In this document: in pieces, positions 16,039-25,209 of the stretch
How the letters are laid out: each line of letters begins with the position of its first letter
Position numbering within the stretch: the first letter of the stretch is position 1
Source: Myxococcaceae bacterium
GTDB lineage: Bacteria; Myxococcota; Myxococcia; Myxococcales; Myxococcaceae
Length of the DNA: 58,453 bases
Reading direction: 5' to 3'
NCBI GenBank assembly: GCA_019686135.1
Contig: JADGHL010000015.1
Span: forward strand, 1-58,453
Position numbers and translations under genes: made by a program
Notes under the pieces: generated by a model
Told to the model about the DNA's origin: nothing
Database searches by the model: none
Seen by the model: the letters and a program-made list of their open reading frames with translations, nothing else

Positions 16039-17076
16039 TCAGGCCTCCTTCACCACGTTCGAGAGCGCCTGCGCGGTCAGCTTCACCAGCGGGATGACCC
16101 GCTGATAGTTCATCCGCGTGGGCCCGATGATGCCCACCGCGCCGAGCACGTGTTCGTCGGTGCCATACGGCGAGGCGATGACCGTCACCTCGCCCGCCGA
16201 CGAGAAGTCGCTCTCGCTGCCGATGAAGATCTGCAGATCGCGCGCGCGCTGCACGCGGTCCAGAAGTTCGAGCAGCTTGCTCTTCTCCTCCAGCGCGCGG
16301 AACAGCGCCCGGGCCCGCTCCATGTCGGCGAACTCGGGGGTCTCGAGGAAGGAGCCGGTGCCCTCGATGAACAGGCGCTCCTGCCGCGGCATGTCGGTGG
16401 CGGCGAAGCCCAGCTTCAGCGCCTTGCGCGTCAGCGCGTCGTACGCCGCGCGCTCCTGCTCCAGCTCCGACTGGATGCGCGCGCGCACCTCGTCCAGTGG
16501 CGACCGCCCCAACAGCTCATTGAGGTAGTTGGAGGCGCGCACCAGGTCCTCGGACGACACCGGGTAGTCGACGGTGAAGACCTTGTTGAGCACCTGGCCG
16601 TTGGTGGCGACCAGAACGGCCAGCACGCGGTTCTCGCGCAGCCGCACGAACTCGATGCGCTCGAAGATGGTGGCGTTGGGTCGCGGAGAGACCACCACGC
16701 CGGCGTGCCGCGTGATGAAGTGGAGGATCTTCCCCGCCTCCTGCACCGCCTCCTCCACGCCGGCCTCTGGCGCGATGTTCTGTTTGATGAGCTCGCGATC
16801 GCGCGGAGCGGGCTCTTTGAACCGCACCAGCGTGTCGACATAGAAGCGGTACCCGCGATCGGTGGGCACCCGTCCCGCAGAGGTGTGCGGCTTCTCGAGG
16901 TAGCCGAGCTCCTCGAGGTCCGCCATCACGTTGCGCATGGTCGCGGAGGAGACGTCGAACTCGGCGCGGCGGGCGAGCTGCGAGCTGCCCACCGGGCCGC
17001 CGCTGGCGATGTACTCCTGCACGATGACGCGCAGAACATCGCGCTGTCGTTCGTCGAGGAGATCTACCGTGTTCAT
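16039..17076 (-). CDS. hrcA: Heat-inducible transcription repressor HrcA
   Basis: This 345-residue regulator has an N-terminal winged helix. Visible segments are LDERQRDVLRVIVQEYI, GPVGSSQLARR, SSATMRNVMADLEELGYLEKPHTSAGRVPT and the RGYRFYVD continuation. GAF-like and C-terminal domains follow, with the family signature VIGPTRMNY-type segment (GAVGIIGPTRMNYQRVIPLV). HrcA represses chaperone genes by binding CIRCE elements and depends on GroEL for activity. No CIRCE-like inverted repeat is evident upstream, and no grpE, dnaK or dnaJ follows in the window, so it appears uncoupled from its usual operon. Confidence 0.95.
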   Translation of the reverse strand: MNTVDLLDERQRDVLRVIVQEYIASGGPVGSSQLARRAEFDVSSATMRNVMADLEELGYLEKPHTSAGRVPTDRGYRFYVDTLVRFKEPAPRDRELIKQNIAPEAGVEEAVQEAGKILHFITRHAGVVVSPRPNATIFERIEFVRLRENRVLAVLVATNGQVLNKVFTVDYPVSSEDLVRASNYLNELLGRSPLDEVRARIQSELEQERAAYDALTRKALKLGFAATDMPRQERLFIEGTGSFLETPEFADMERARALFRALEEKSKLLELLDRVQRARDLQIFIGSESDFSSAGEVTVIASPYGTDEHVLGAVGIIGPTRMNYQRVIPLVKLTAQALSNVVKEA

Positions 17077-17187
17077 CCCTGAGCCAGAATTTAGGAGGGC
17101 TGCACAGGGCGTTCAACCGAACGTGGGGCGGGGTCTGCGGCGAGGTGGGAGAGCAGGCGGGCGGCTTCAGCGGCCGGGGTGCCGGGC

Positions 17188-18084
17188 TCAGCCGTTCGCC
17201 GGGGGCGCCGCTTCACAGGGGAGCCCGTCACACGCCCGGACCCAGGTGCCGAGGCGCGGGACGAGCGTGCTCCGTTCGCGGGTGCGCCGCGGGGCCTCCT
17301 CCTGGGTGCCGGTGCGCGGGTGGAAGCGCAGCGCCCAGCTGCCGTCCGGGCCGCAGGACAGAAGCGCGGTGCCGGGTTCGAGCGTCCACCAGAGAAACTC
17401 GACGTCGCACGGCGCCTCGGCGCGCACCGGCCGGAGCGTGTCCGCGGTGTAGATGAGCACGCCGCCCTCTCCCACCACGGCCACCAGGGCACCCTCGGCG
17501 TCGACTGAAAGCTGCACGGGTTCGGAAGGAGAGCGTGGCAACCCAGCGAACCCGAGCGTCTCTCCGTCCGGCGCGACGGAGACGAGCTTCCCCGCAGAGT
17601 CCAGCGCCACCACGCCCCGCGCGTGACCGGCGAGGGCGATCGCCGACACATCGCCCGCGGGCACGGGCGCGGCGCCCTCGGGCAGCCGCCACAGCCCGGT
17701 CGGCGACGTCGCCGCCCACAGCGCGCCGTTGAGATCGAAGGCGAGCCGGGTGACGCCCGAGAGCGCCACGCGCTCTGCGACCGCACCGCCCGGAGCGGAC
17801 AAATCGGCGCGGCAGATCGCCACCTCGTTTCCGGAGAAGCTCGCAGCGCGCCGGCCGTCCGGCGCCACCGCGAAGCCGCCGCGTCCCGAGGGCAGCACGT
17901 GGATGAGGCAATGGTTGAGGTTGCCGAAGCGGCGATCGCTCGAGGGCGAGGACGCGAACCACGTCACGCTGGAGCCGACGAAGTAGAGAATCACACCGAA
18001 CGCCGCGACCGCCAGCCCCGTGAGGGCGATGAGCAGCACCGGCCGCGGCGGAGAGCGCCGTCGGATGATCGAGCTGGTGCGCAC
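17188..18084 (-). CDS. Membrane-anchored propeller-like protein
   Basis: This 298-residue protein starts with a GTG (no in-frame ATG is near). A basic N-terminus (RRRSPPRP) is followed by one transmembrane anchor, LLIALTGLAVAAFGVILYFV. The remaining 240 residues are external and repeat short segments such as GFAVAPDGRRAASF, RLAFDLNGALWAAT, GVVALDSAGKLVSVAPDG and LSVDAEGALVAVVGEGG. This is the pattern of a beta-propeller (WD40/SMP-30-like). Two late Cys pairs could form disulfides. Function unknown. Confidence 0.65.
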   Translation of the reverse strand: MRTSSIIRRRSPPRPVLLIALTGLAVAAFGVILYFVGSSVTWFASSPSSDRRFGNLNHCLIHVLPSGRGGFAVAPDGRRAASFSGNEVAICRADLSAPGGAVAERVALSGVTRLAFDLNGALWAATSPTGLWRLPEGAAPVPAGDVSAIALAGHARGVVALDSAGKLVSVAPDGETLGFAGLPRSPSEPVQLSVDAEGALVAVVGEGGVLIYTADTLRPVRAEAPCDVEFLWWTLEPGTALLSCGPDGSWALRFHPRTGTQEEAPRRTRERSTLVPRLGTWVRACDGLPCEAAPPANG

Positions 18085-18443
18085 GCGGCACGAACTCTAC
18101 ACGCAGCGGCGTGCCGCATCAGCGCGGCCCATGCACGAACCGGACGCGCATCGGCGCGGCACCCCGCCTGGTCGACGAGCAGCTTCGCGCCGTGACGTGG
18201 CGGTGGCATCGTCAACGCCGGGTACGGCGTGTACGCGTTCGTGGCCTCGCTCGCGCCCGCGCGGGAGGATGTACGTCGCGGACAACGTCGTGCACCCGCT
18301 CGCTGCCCCGCTGCATCCACCGCCTCAGGCGGTGATGCCTCCAGAGCCCCGGGCCATCTTCCGCACGGTGCTTCCGGATCCGGGCGATCGCCTCCGCGCG
18401 CCCGGTCGCCCCCTCTCGGCGGAAACGTGCTATCCGGCCGCGC
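18085..18443. other. Intergenic region with several short hairpins
   Basis: No gene is supported in these 359 bp between divergent genes. Three inverted repeats are visible: GCGGCACG/CGTGCCGC (18085-18092 and 18110-18117), ACGCCG/CGGCGT (18215-18220 and 18225-18230) and CACCGCC/GGCGGTG around a 3-nt loop (18318-18334). They may be regulatory or relics. No promoter is clear. Confidence 0.45.
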
Positions 18444-19691
18444 GTGCTGCGTTCCTCGATCGCCGCGATGGTGGGTGCGCCGCTCCTCGTGAGCGGCTGC
18501 GCGTCGATCCCGACGGCGCGCGCCGCACCCGACGCAGCCCCCGCGCCGGCCCCGGTGATGCGGGCCGACCTCCACCTCCACATCTCGATGGAGCGCGCCG
18601 CCCGGCCGGTGTTCCGGGGTCGGTCCGGCGACGGCTGGATCGCCGCGACGCCGGAGACGATCCTCACCAACCAGGTGGACGCAGCGCTCCTGCAGCACGC
18701 CGGCGTGCGGCTGGTGTTCGGCGCGGTGTGGCCGCCGTTCCGGATCCGGCCGGGCCGCGACGCGCGCGACGAAGCTCTGGAGCAGCTGCGGCTCCTGCGT
18801 GCGTTCGTCGGCAGCACGCCCGGCTTCGCGATCGCCGAAGACGCAGCGCAGGCCCGGGCGCTCGCCGCGCACGGGTACGTCGCGGTGATTCCCGCGGTGG
18901 AGGGCGGCGAAGGCATCGGTTCGGTGGAGGACGTCGACCTCTACTTCGCGCGGGGCGCGCGGGTCATCACGCTCGCCCACTTCGTCAGCAACGATCTCGC
19001 CGGCGCCGCCGGGGAGCAGCTCGCCCGGGCGATCGGCCTCGAGGCGAAGGCGTTGAACGACGAAGGCCTCACGCCGCTGGGCCGAGCGGTGGTGAAGCGG
19101 ATGATGGAGCTGGGGATGGTGATCGATCTCGCCCACGCGAGCGACCGCACCGTCCGCGACGTGCTGGCGCTCACCGAGCCGGCCGGCGTGCCGGTGGTGG
19201 TCTGCCACACCGGGTCGCGCGCGCTGGTGAACACCGAGCGTAACATCAGCGACGAGCTCGCGCTCAGGGTGGCGAAGAGCGGCGGGCTCATCGGCGTGTC
19301 CATCTACGCGGGGCTCGTCTCGCCGGTGCCACAAAGCGCCCAGCTCGCCCATCACGTCCCCGGAACCTGCGACGACGCGATCGCGCACTGGAGGCACCTT
19401 GCGGGCGTGGTGGGCGCCGAACACCTCGTGCTCGGCAGCGACTTCAACGGAATGGCCGCGCGCAACGCCGCGGGCGGGTCCTGCCCCGAGGGGCTGCGGC
19501 ACGTCGGCGATCTCGCCGGCTACTTCGCCGCGCTGGAGGCGCAGGGCATTCCGGCCAGCGCGATCGACGGCGCCGGAGGGAAGCTGCTCGAGCTTCTGGA
19601 GCGCGTCGAGGAGAAGGCCTCGCCCACGGCGCGCGCCGAAGCGAAGCGGGCGAAGGTGCCCACGGTCCACCTGCTGGTGAGCCCGCTGTGA
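18444..19691 (+). CDS. M19 membrane dipeptidase-family lipoprotein
   Basis: This 415-residue zinc dipeptidase of the renal dipeptidase (M19) family cleaves dipeptides, including D-amino acid forms. Metal-binding segments are visible: RADLHLHIS (HxH), VIPAVEGGEG, VIDLAHASD and VVCHTGSRAL, with a late VLGSDFNGM carrying the active-site Asp. The N-terminus is a lipoprotein signal ending LLVSGC (C19), so the enzyme is probably anchored in the envelope. The GTG start at 18444 gives a good signal peptide; an ATG at 18468 is the alternative. The next gene starts within its stop codon. Confidence 0.88.
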   Translation: MLRSSIAAMVGAPLLVSGCASIPTARAAPDAAPAPAPVMRADLHLHISMERAARPVFRGRSGDGWIAATPETILTNQVDAALLQHAGVRLVFGAVWPPFRIRPGRDARDEALEQLRLLRAFVGSTPGFAIAEDAAQARALAAHGYVAVIPAVEGGEGIGSVEDVDLYFARGARVITLAHFVSNDLAGAAGEQLARAIGLEAKALNDEGLTPLGRAVVKRMMELGMVIDLAHASDRTVRDVLALTEPAGVPVVVCHTGSRALVNTERNISDELALRVAKSGGLIGVSIYAGLVSPVPQSAQLAHHVPGTCDDAIAHWRHLAGVVGAEHLVLGSDFNGMAARNAAGGSCPEGLRHVGDLAGYFAALEAQGIPASAIDGAGGKLLELLERVEEKASPTARAEAKRAKVPTVHLLVSPL

Positions 19692-20656
19692 TGGTCCGCA
19701 TTTCCCATCTCTCGGTCGTAGTCCTGTCGGTGGTGGCGCTGACGACGGGCGGCTGCCGCCGCAATGCCGTGCGCGCCGAGGGCACGACCCGGCAGCTGGA
19801 GCTCGTCGACACCCTGCCCGACTTCATCGCCCGGCAGCACGCGGCGAAGGCGACGAGCAACGACGGAGCGCTGGCCGCCTGGCGCGCCTGGGAGGCGATG
19901 AACGCGGACGTGCTGCGTCCGTCGGGAGCGACACAGGACGATCCCGGCGGGCCGCTGTTGACGAAGCTGGCGCTCAATCCGGACGCAGTGCTTGCGCTCG
20001 TGGAGCCCTTCGAAGCGAGCGCACCGGGCGAAGCGAAGGCGTTGATCGCCGCGTTCGAGCAGCGCATCGGGCAGCTCCCGCCGGCGGTGGTGGCGTTCGG
20101 CGTCGCGCGGCCGTGGCAGACCGTATTCAAGGGGACCGCTGCCGACGGCCGGCCGATCCTCCTCTTCAACGCGCGCCATCCCGACCTCGCTCAGCCCGCG
20201 GTGCGCCGCGCGGTGATGGCCCGCCAGCTCTTCCAGCTGTACCACGAGGTCCGCGTGCCCGAATCGAGGTCGCAGGGACCATTGGCCCGGCGCATCTTCC
20301 GCGAAGGCGCCGCGATGCTGGCGGTGCGCGCGCTGGTCGCGGACGCGCCCGAGCAGGAGATCCTCGGCGTCGATCCGCGTCAGCTGGGCCGGCTGAAGAA
20401 GCAGCAGGCGTTGATCGCCCGCGAGCTTTTGGCCGCGCTCGACTCAGCGAACGAGGCCGAGGTCGCGCGCTTCTTCTCGCCGGACGTCAAGGACCCTCTC
20501 CTTCCCCGAGGCGCCGGCCGCTTCATCGCCGACCGCATCTTCCAGAAGCTCGCCCGCGACGTGGGCTCCCTCGAGCGTCCGTTGAAGATGACCCCGAATG
20601 AGTTCCAGCAACGCGCTCGCCCCATCCTCGCGGACCTCGCGAGCCCCGGGCGCTGA
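19691..20656 (+). CDS. Hypothetical lipoprotein coupled to the M19 dipeptidase
   Basis: The ATG at 19691 overlaps the dipeptidase stop (TGATG), so translation is coupled. The 321-residue protein begins with a lipoprotein signal (SVVALTTGGC). It is largely helical and contains conserved-looking segments (LYHEVRVPES, RIFREGAAMLAVRAL, GAGRFIADRIFQKLAR) that resemble the DUF2268/peptidase-like helical families without a complete HExxH motif. I do not assign an activity. Co-expression with the dipeptidase suggests a periplasmic or outer-membrane role in peptide turnover. Confidence 0.7.
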   Translation: MVRISHLSVVVLSVVALTTGGCRRNAVRAEGTTRQLELVDTLPDFIARQHAAKATSNDGALAAWRAWEAMNADVLRPSGATQDDPGGPLLTKLALNPDAVLALVEPFEASAPGEAKALIAAFEQRIGQLPPAVVAFGVARPWQTVFKGTAADGRPILLFNARHPDLAQPAVRRAVMARQLFQLYHEVRVPESRSQGPLARRIFREGAAMLAVRALVADAPEQEILGVDPRQLGRLKKQQALIARELLAALDSANEAEVARFFSPDVKDPLLPRGAGRFIADRIFQKLARDVGSLERPLKMTPNEFQQRARPILADLASPGR

Positions 20657-20718
20657 CACCCCCACCCGAAGGGTCAGACACACCGTCCGGAGCCGGCACT
20701 GCCCCCGTCGAAGGCGGA

Positions 20719-22428
20719 CTACGCCCGCAGAGCCGTCGACGCGATCCCGGGAATTTTCAACCACGAGGGCGCCATCTCGAAGTCGCACAGCTTTTGCGCC
20801 AGCTTGTGGACCGTCCGGTGGCCGGGGAACCACGGCGAGATGGGCGAAGCCTTGTGCGGCGCGCGGAGCACGCACTTCTCGATGCCCTCGAGCATGTACG
20901 TGTTGTGGACCCAGCCGCGCCCGCTCTGGATGTTCTGCAGCGTCGACGACGGGTGGCCGCCCCACGGCGTCGAGCCGAGGCCGAACACCGCGCCCGCCCA
21001 GGTGTTCACCACCACCGAGCCGTAGCGGAGATCGCGGATCGCCTTCTCCACCGCTTCGCCGTGCTCCGTCTGCGTCTTCGGGTGGACGATCAGCGAGACC
21101 GCCAGCGTGCCCCAGACGCGCTCGTTCACGAACTTCACCGCGCGGTCGAGGAAGGTCGGGGCGTCGTCGCCTTCCACCGCGGTCTCGCTGAGGATCGCGC
21201 ACCAGGGCTCCTGGTTGAACACGCAGTCGTCGGCGTTGGCGGGGTCGACGTCCGGGATGATCGCCCACGCCAGCTCGCCCTGCTTCGGGTTGCCGACGAG
21301 CCGTACGCCCGCGCGGCCCTCGGTGAACTGCTTCCAGCGCTCCTCGGCGCCCGGGTAGTAGGCCTTGCGGACGTGGCCCTTGCGTAGGCTCTGCTCCACG
21401 AGATCCAGCAGCCGGCCGCGCAACGGCCACGACTTCGGCACCGTGAGCAGCTTCGCCGCGTTGCAGTTGAACGAGGCGTTGTTGAGCACCATCCCGGCGA
21501 TGTTGTCCGCCTGGAACTGCAGCTCGCTGTCGCTCCACGGACCGGGGACCACGATCACCGGCGTCACATTCCCCAGCTCGCTGGTGATCTCCTTCTTCAG
21601 GAGCGGCTCGTTGCGCTGCTTGCGCGCGTCGCGCTCCGGCCCCGGCGGTCCCCACACCATCAGGTCGTGCGTCTTATCGCTGCCGGTGATGTGCACCTCG
21701 TCGGTCAGCGGGTGCTCCACGAGGTACCGGCCCACGTCCGCGCCGCCGTAGACCACCGCGAAGAAGCCGCGGTCGATCGCCAGCTTGAAGGCGCGCTCGA
21801 TCAAGGGCCCGAGGTACTCGTTGACCGGGTTCATCTTGAGCACGCACACCGTGCCCTCGACGAACATCTTGTAGACCGCGTCGGTGGGCGGGATGGAGTT
21901 CACGTTCCCCGCCCCCAGCACCACGCAGAGCCGGCCGCCGTGCGGGTTCTTGTAGAAGGACGCCTGGTGGTCCTTCAGGTTCTCCGCCGTGACGCCGGGC
22001 TGCATGTAGACCTCGGCGGTGTGCTTCGCGAGCAGCATCCCCTCCATCCCGTTGGCGGGGTACACGCGCACGGCGATCCGCCCGTCCGGCAGGGTCCGGA
22101 TCCAGGACGGATCGATCCGCGGCACGCCGTGCGTCTTGATCTGCTCGAGCGACTCGCACAGCAGGCGGAGGTTGCGGATGGTCACCATCGGCCCGGCGAG
22201 CCACTCCTCACCGGAGAGCGGGCTGTCGAACGGGATGCCCTTGGCCTCGCACGCCGCGCGCACCGACGCCTCGGCGACCTCGCGGTAGCCCTGACGCATC
22301 TGCTTCGCCAGCGCGATCCGCTCGTCGATCGACAGCTTCACGAACGCGCGGCTGCCGTCCTTGACGCGCTTCATCACGTCATCGAGCTGTTCGAACGGGG
22401 TAGGAGCCAGTTGCTGAGCGGCGGACAT
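20719..22428 (-). CDS. Aldehyde dehydrogenase superfamily protein
   Basis: This 569-residue NAD(P)-dependent enzyme is longer than usual members (about 480-500). The catalytic Cys is in ASFNCNAAKLL (C322), the general-base Glu in TSELGNVTP (E284), and nucleotide-fold segments HITGSDKTH and VLGAGNVNSIP are present. The C-terminus (STPWGGHPSSTLQNIQSGRG, RTVHKLAQKL) belongs to an atypical ALDH clade seen in actinobacteria and myxobacteria. A strong AAGGAGG ribosome site precedes the ATG. Substrate unknown; the gene stands alone. Confidence 0.88.
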   Translation of the reverse strand: MSAAQQLAPTPFEQLDDVMKRVKDGSRAFVKLSIDERIALAKQMRQGYREVAEASVRAACEAKGIPFDSPLSGEEWLAGPMVTIRNLRLLCESLEQIKTHGVPRIDPSWIRTLPDGRIAVRVYPANGMEGMLLAKHTAEVYMQPGVTAENLKDHQASFYKNPHGGRLCVVLGAGNVNSIPPTDAVYKMFVEGTVCVLKMNPVNEYLGPLIERAFKLAIDRGFFAVVYGGADVGRYLVEHPLTDEVHITGSDKTHDLMVWGPPGPERDARKQRNEPLLKKEITSELGNVTPVIVVPGPWSDSELQFQADNIAGMVLNNASFNCNAAKLLTVPKSWPLRGRLLDLVEQSLRKGHVRKAYYPGAEERWKQFTEGRAGVRLVGNPKQGELAWAIIPDVDPANADDCVFNQEPWCAILSETAVEGDDAPTFLDRAVKFVNERVWGTLAVSLIVHPKTQTEHGEAVEKAIRDLRYGSVVVNTWAGAVFGLGSTPWGGHPSSTLQNIQSGRGWVHNTYMLEGIEKCVLRAPHKASPISPWFPGHRTVHKLAQKLCDFEMAPSWLKIPGIASTALRA

Positions 22429-22541
22429 GTGGGCCTCCTTCTGACCTGCGCGTCTATAGATCGAACCGCGTCCCGAAAACGAACCCTTCGGAGCCGAAGG
22501 TGTAGAACCTCACGTGCGCCCATCCGTTGAAGGGAGTTGCC

Positions 22542-23051
22542 ATGAGCGACACCACCTTTGATCTCCGCCGCCTGCGCATCGCCTCGCCGTGCTCGGAGAA
22601 GTGGTCGGAGATGAGCGGCGACGATCGCGTCCGGCACTGCGCGAAGTGCCGGCTGAACGTCTTCAACTTCGAAGGGCTATCGGTCGCGGAGGTCAAGGCG
22701 CTGCTCACCGAGCGCCAGGGCCGGGTGTGCGTCCGGATGCTGCGGCGGCGCGACGGCACCGTCATCACCCGGGACTGCCCGGTGGGCGCACGCAAGGTCC
22801 GGCTGCGGATGTTGGCGGGGCTGGCGCTGGCGGCGGGGCTGGTGCTGGCGATGGTCGCCTCGGTGCGGCGGGCGCCGAGGTCGTCGTCCAGCCCCACGTT
22901 CTGGCCTATGGCGAAGCAGGCCGCCGTCCAGTTCGAGGAGCGCGCGCGGCGGGTGCCGGTGCTGGGCGCGGTGATCGAGTGGATCGACCCGTCGCCGCCG
23001 GTGGCCGTGATGGGCGACGTGGTGGCGCTCCCGCCCGGCAGCTCCAGGTGA
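22542..23051 (+). CDS. Cys-rich N-terminal, single-TM hypothetical protein
   Basis: This 169-residue protein starts at an ATG preceded by GAAGGGAG. The N-terminal half carries an ordered set of Cys residues: IASPCSEKWSEMSGDDRVRH, then CAKCRLNVFNFEG, then GRVCVRMLRRRDGTVIT and DCPVG. This layout recurs in unnamed proteins of myxobacteria and planctomycetes and looks like a small metal-binding module. A single transmembrane helix follows (MLAGLALAAGLVLAMVASV), then a short polar tail. I infer a cytoplasmic metal or redox sensor domain tethered to the membrane. Function unknown. Confidence 0.7.
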   Translation: MSDTTFDLRRLRIASPCSEKWSEMSGDDRVRHCAKCRLNVFNFEGLSVAEVKALLTERQGRVCVRMLRRRDGTVITRDCPVGARKVRLRMLAGLALAAGLVLAMVASVRRAPRSSSSPTFWPMAKQAAVQFEERARRVPVLGAVIEWIDPSPPVAVMGDVVALPPGSSR

Positions 23052-23205
23052 TTCGCTTCGCTGCGCGGCGTGGTCAGGCGGAGCACCGCACCTGGCTGGC
23101 GCAGATTGAGGAGAAGTCGCTCGACCGGCCTCTGGCCGTCGATGATGGCGCAGGCCGCCAGACCGGCCAGGCTGCTCCGTCCACGCCCCCCGCTATCGCT
23201 CCGGC

Positions 23206-23800
23206 ATGAACGGGCCCGGGCGCAGGCCCCATCGACATACGATTGAGGAGTGGCTCGCTCAGCCGGAGGAGCGGCGGCTCGAGCTCATCGATGGCTACCT
23301 TCTCGAGAAGGCGTTCTCCGACGAACCGCACGCGGGTGCGCAGGCCGCGCTGATCGCCGAACTGTGAGTTGCGTTCAACCGCCGAGGTGGAGGCGGTCAC
23401 CCGGGAGGGTGGTGGATCCGCAGCGAGCTCGACATCCAGCTGCGACAGGACGGGTTCCGGCCCGACGTCGCGGGCTGGCGCCGCCCACGCGTCGCGCCGG
23501 ATGCCGAAGGAACGGCCGATCACGATTCCGCCGGATTAAATCTGCGTGATTGTCTCCGAGCCGAGCGCGTCGACGGACACCGTCCAGAAGCTCCCGCGCT
23601 ACCACCAGCCGGGGATTCCGCACTTCTGGCTGGTGGACCCGCGGCGGATGACGCTCACCGTCTATCAGCACCAGCCCGAGGGGTATCTGAACGTCCTCGT
23701 CGCAGAGAAAGGCGAACGCGTGCGCGCAGAGCCCTTCGATGCGATCGAGCTCAGGGTCGGGATCCTGGTCGGCGAAGATCCGGACGACGATCCGGCGCAA
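23206..23800 (+). pseudogene. Broken Uma2-family (DUF820) endonuclease-like gene
   Basis: Reading from the ATG at 23206 gives the family opening TIEEWLAQPEERRLELIDGY, but an in-frame TGA falls at 23365-23367. The frame continues with WIRSELDIQLRQDGFRPDVAGW. The family-typical KERPITIPPD is then found in the next frame, from about 23501, so a frameshift lies between. A second stop (TAA) follows where family members usually have Trp before IC. The last part (IPHFWLVDPRRMTLTVYQ) is again good Uma2 sequence. The PD-(D/E)XK nuclease fold is thus split in three and should be inactive. The true 3' end is uncertain and may run into the convergent gene. Confidence 0.8.
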
Positions 23801-23808
23801 AGCACCGC

Positions 23809-25125
23809 TCAGCGGGCGAAGTCCGCGCCCACGCCGATCGCCGCCACCACGCCACGCTGCAGCGTCCCGTCCGCGCGCGGCAGGTAGAGGTTCCCGCCGC
23901 TCGCGAGCGCGTACATCGAGGGCATGAAGCGGTAGCGCGCCTCCACGGTCATCACGTATCGCGGCGTTTCGCCGAGCCCCACCGCCGCGAAGCGCGCGCC
24001 GATCGCCCCGCGACCGTTGAGCACGCGCGCCTGCACCGACGCGTCGACGTTGGTGCGGCCGGACGTGAAGTACTCGGCGGAGGCGGACGCCACCAGGCCT
24101 TCGCCCTCGAGCGTGGCGGCGTCGGTGCCGCCCACTGCCGCCGCGAGCTCCGCGTAGAAGGAGAACGTGTCAGGCAGCCTGTCCTCGGCGAGCGGCACGC
24201 CCGACAGGCCGATCGCCGAGAACCGCGCGAGCTCGTAGTCGAAGCCGACCATCCCCTGCCGGAAGCCGGAGTTCTGTTTGCGCGCCTCCAGCCGCCCGCC
24301 GAGCCGCGCGCCGCGCGGCAGCGCCTCGCCGGCAACCCCCACGGTCGCGCCGAGCGAGGAACCGTCGTCCTGCACCCGTCCGCCGGCGCCGGCGTACGCG
24401 GAGAGCTGCCCCTTCGGCGCGCGCAGCAGGGCCGCGTCCAGCTCGAGCCACGCGAGCGTGAGCGGCGGCGCGACTCCGCCGGCACGGCCGAAGTCGTGCG
24501 CCACCGAAAGCGCGAGATGGTAGCGGTCGTGCACCTCGGGGCCGGCACCGATGGTCCGACCGAGATCGACCGCGAGCTCGCCCGCGAAGAGGCGGCCCCC
24601 GAGCACGTCGCTGGCGAACAGCTCGGTCCGCGTGGGGCCGATGAAGAACGCCAGGTTCGCACCCGCGGGGTGGTAGTTCGCGTTGAGCCGGTTGGAGTAG
24701 CGGGAAATGAGCTGCCCATTCCCGAGCGTGTAGCCGCCGAACGCGCCGGCGCTGAGCTGAATGACGCCGCCGTCCTCGCCCACGCGGAGCTGCCGGAGCA
24801 CCTGCCCGAAGTCCGAGAGCTCGTCCCAGTCCTCCATGCGCAGGGTCAGGCTGGGGACGCCGAGGCGGAGGTTCGCGCCGAGCTCGACGGCGAAGATGTT
24901 CCCGGCCTCGAAGGAGAGGATGGGCGTGCCGAGGAGGAAGTAGTCGGGCGCGGGGTAGGCCTGAGGGGACAGCTCGAGCGCGCCGCGGAAGTGCGGCTGC
25001 CCGTCGGAGCCCGCGATCGCCGGCTCCACGGCCTGCGCTGCCGCGGCGGCCACGGATGGGCCCGGCGAGGGTGACGGCATCTGCGCGAGGACGCAGAGGA
25101 GGATCGAGGCGGCAGCGGGCGTCAT
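23809..25125 (-). CDS. Exported beta-rich (porin-like) protein
   Basis: This 438-residue protein starts at the ATG at 25125 and opens with a signal peptide (TPAAASILLCVLAQ) and an Ala/Pro-rich segment. The remainder alternates short amphipathic strands with turns and frequent Gly/Asn, for example GALELSPQAYPAPDYFLL, NIFAVELGANLRLGVPSL and MTVEARYRFMPSMYALAS, and ends near GVGADFAR. The composition fits an outer-membrane beta-barrel. The last residue is Arg rather than Phe, so that inference is moderate. Function unknown. Confidence 0.65.
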   Translation of the reverse strand: MTPAAASILLCVLAQMPSPSPGPSVAAAAAQAVEPAIAGSDGQPHFRGALELSPQAYPAPDYFLLGTPILSFEAGNIFAVELGANLRLGVPSLTLRMEDWDELSDFGQVLRQLRVGEDGGVIQLSAGAFGGYTLGNGQLISRYSNRLNANYHPAGANLAFFIGPTRTELFASDVLGGRLFAGELAVDLGRTIGAGPEVHDRYHLALSVAHDFGRAGGVAPPLTLAWLELDAALLRAPKGQLSAYAGAGGRVQDDGSSLGATVGVAGEALPRGARLGGRLEARKQNSGFRQGMVGFDYELARFSAIGLSGVPLAEDRLPDTFSFYAELAAAVGGTDAATLEGEGLVASASAEYFTSGRTNVDASVQARVLNGRGAIGARFAAVGLGETPRYVMTVEARYRFMPSMYALASGGNLYLPRADGTLQRGVVAAIGVGADFAR

Positions 25126-25209
25126 TCCCGCCGAGTGTACGGCGAGCGGGCGGGCTGTGAACGTTCGGAGCGCTGTGCACCCGGCGCGATCTCTGGTTTG
25201 GTCGGCGCC

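Noticed and set aside
16039-17187. CIRCE operator upstream of hrcA
   Set aside because: No TTAGCACTC/GAGTGCTAA-like pair is visible; the upstream AATTTAGGAGG does not form the inverted repeat.
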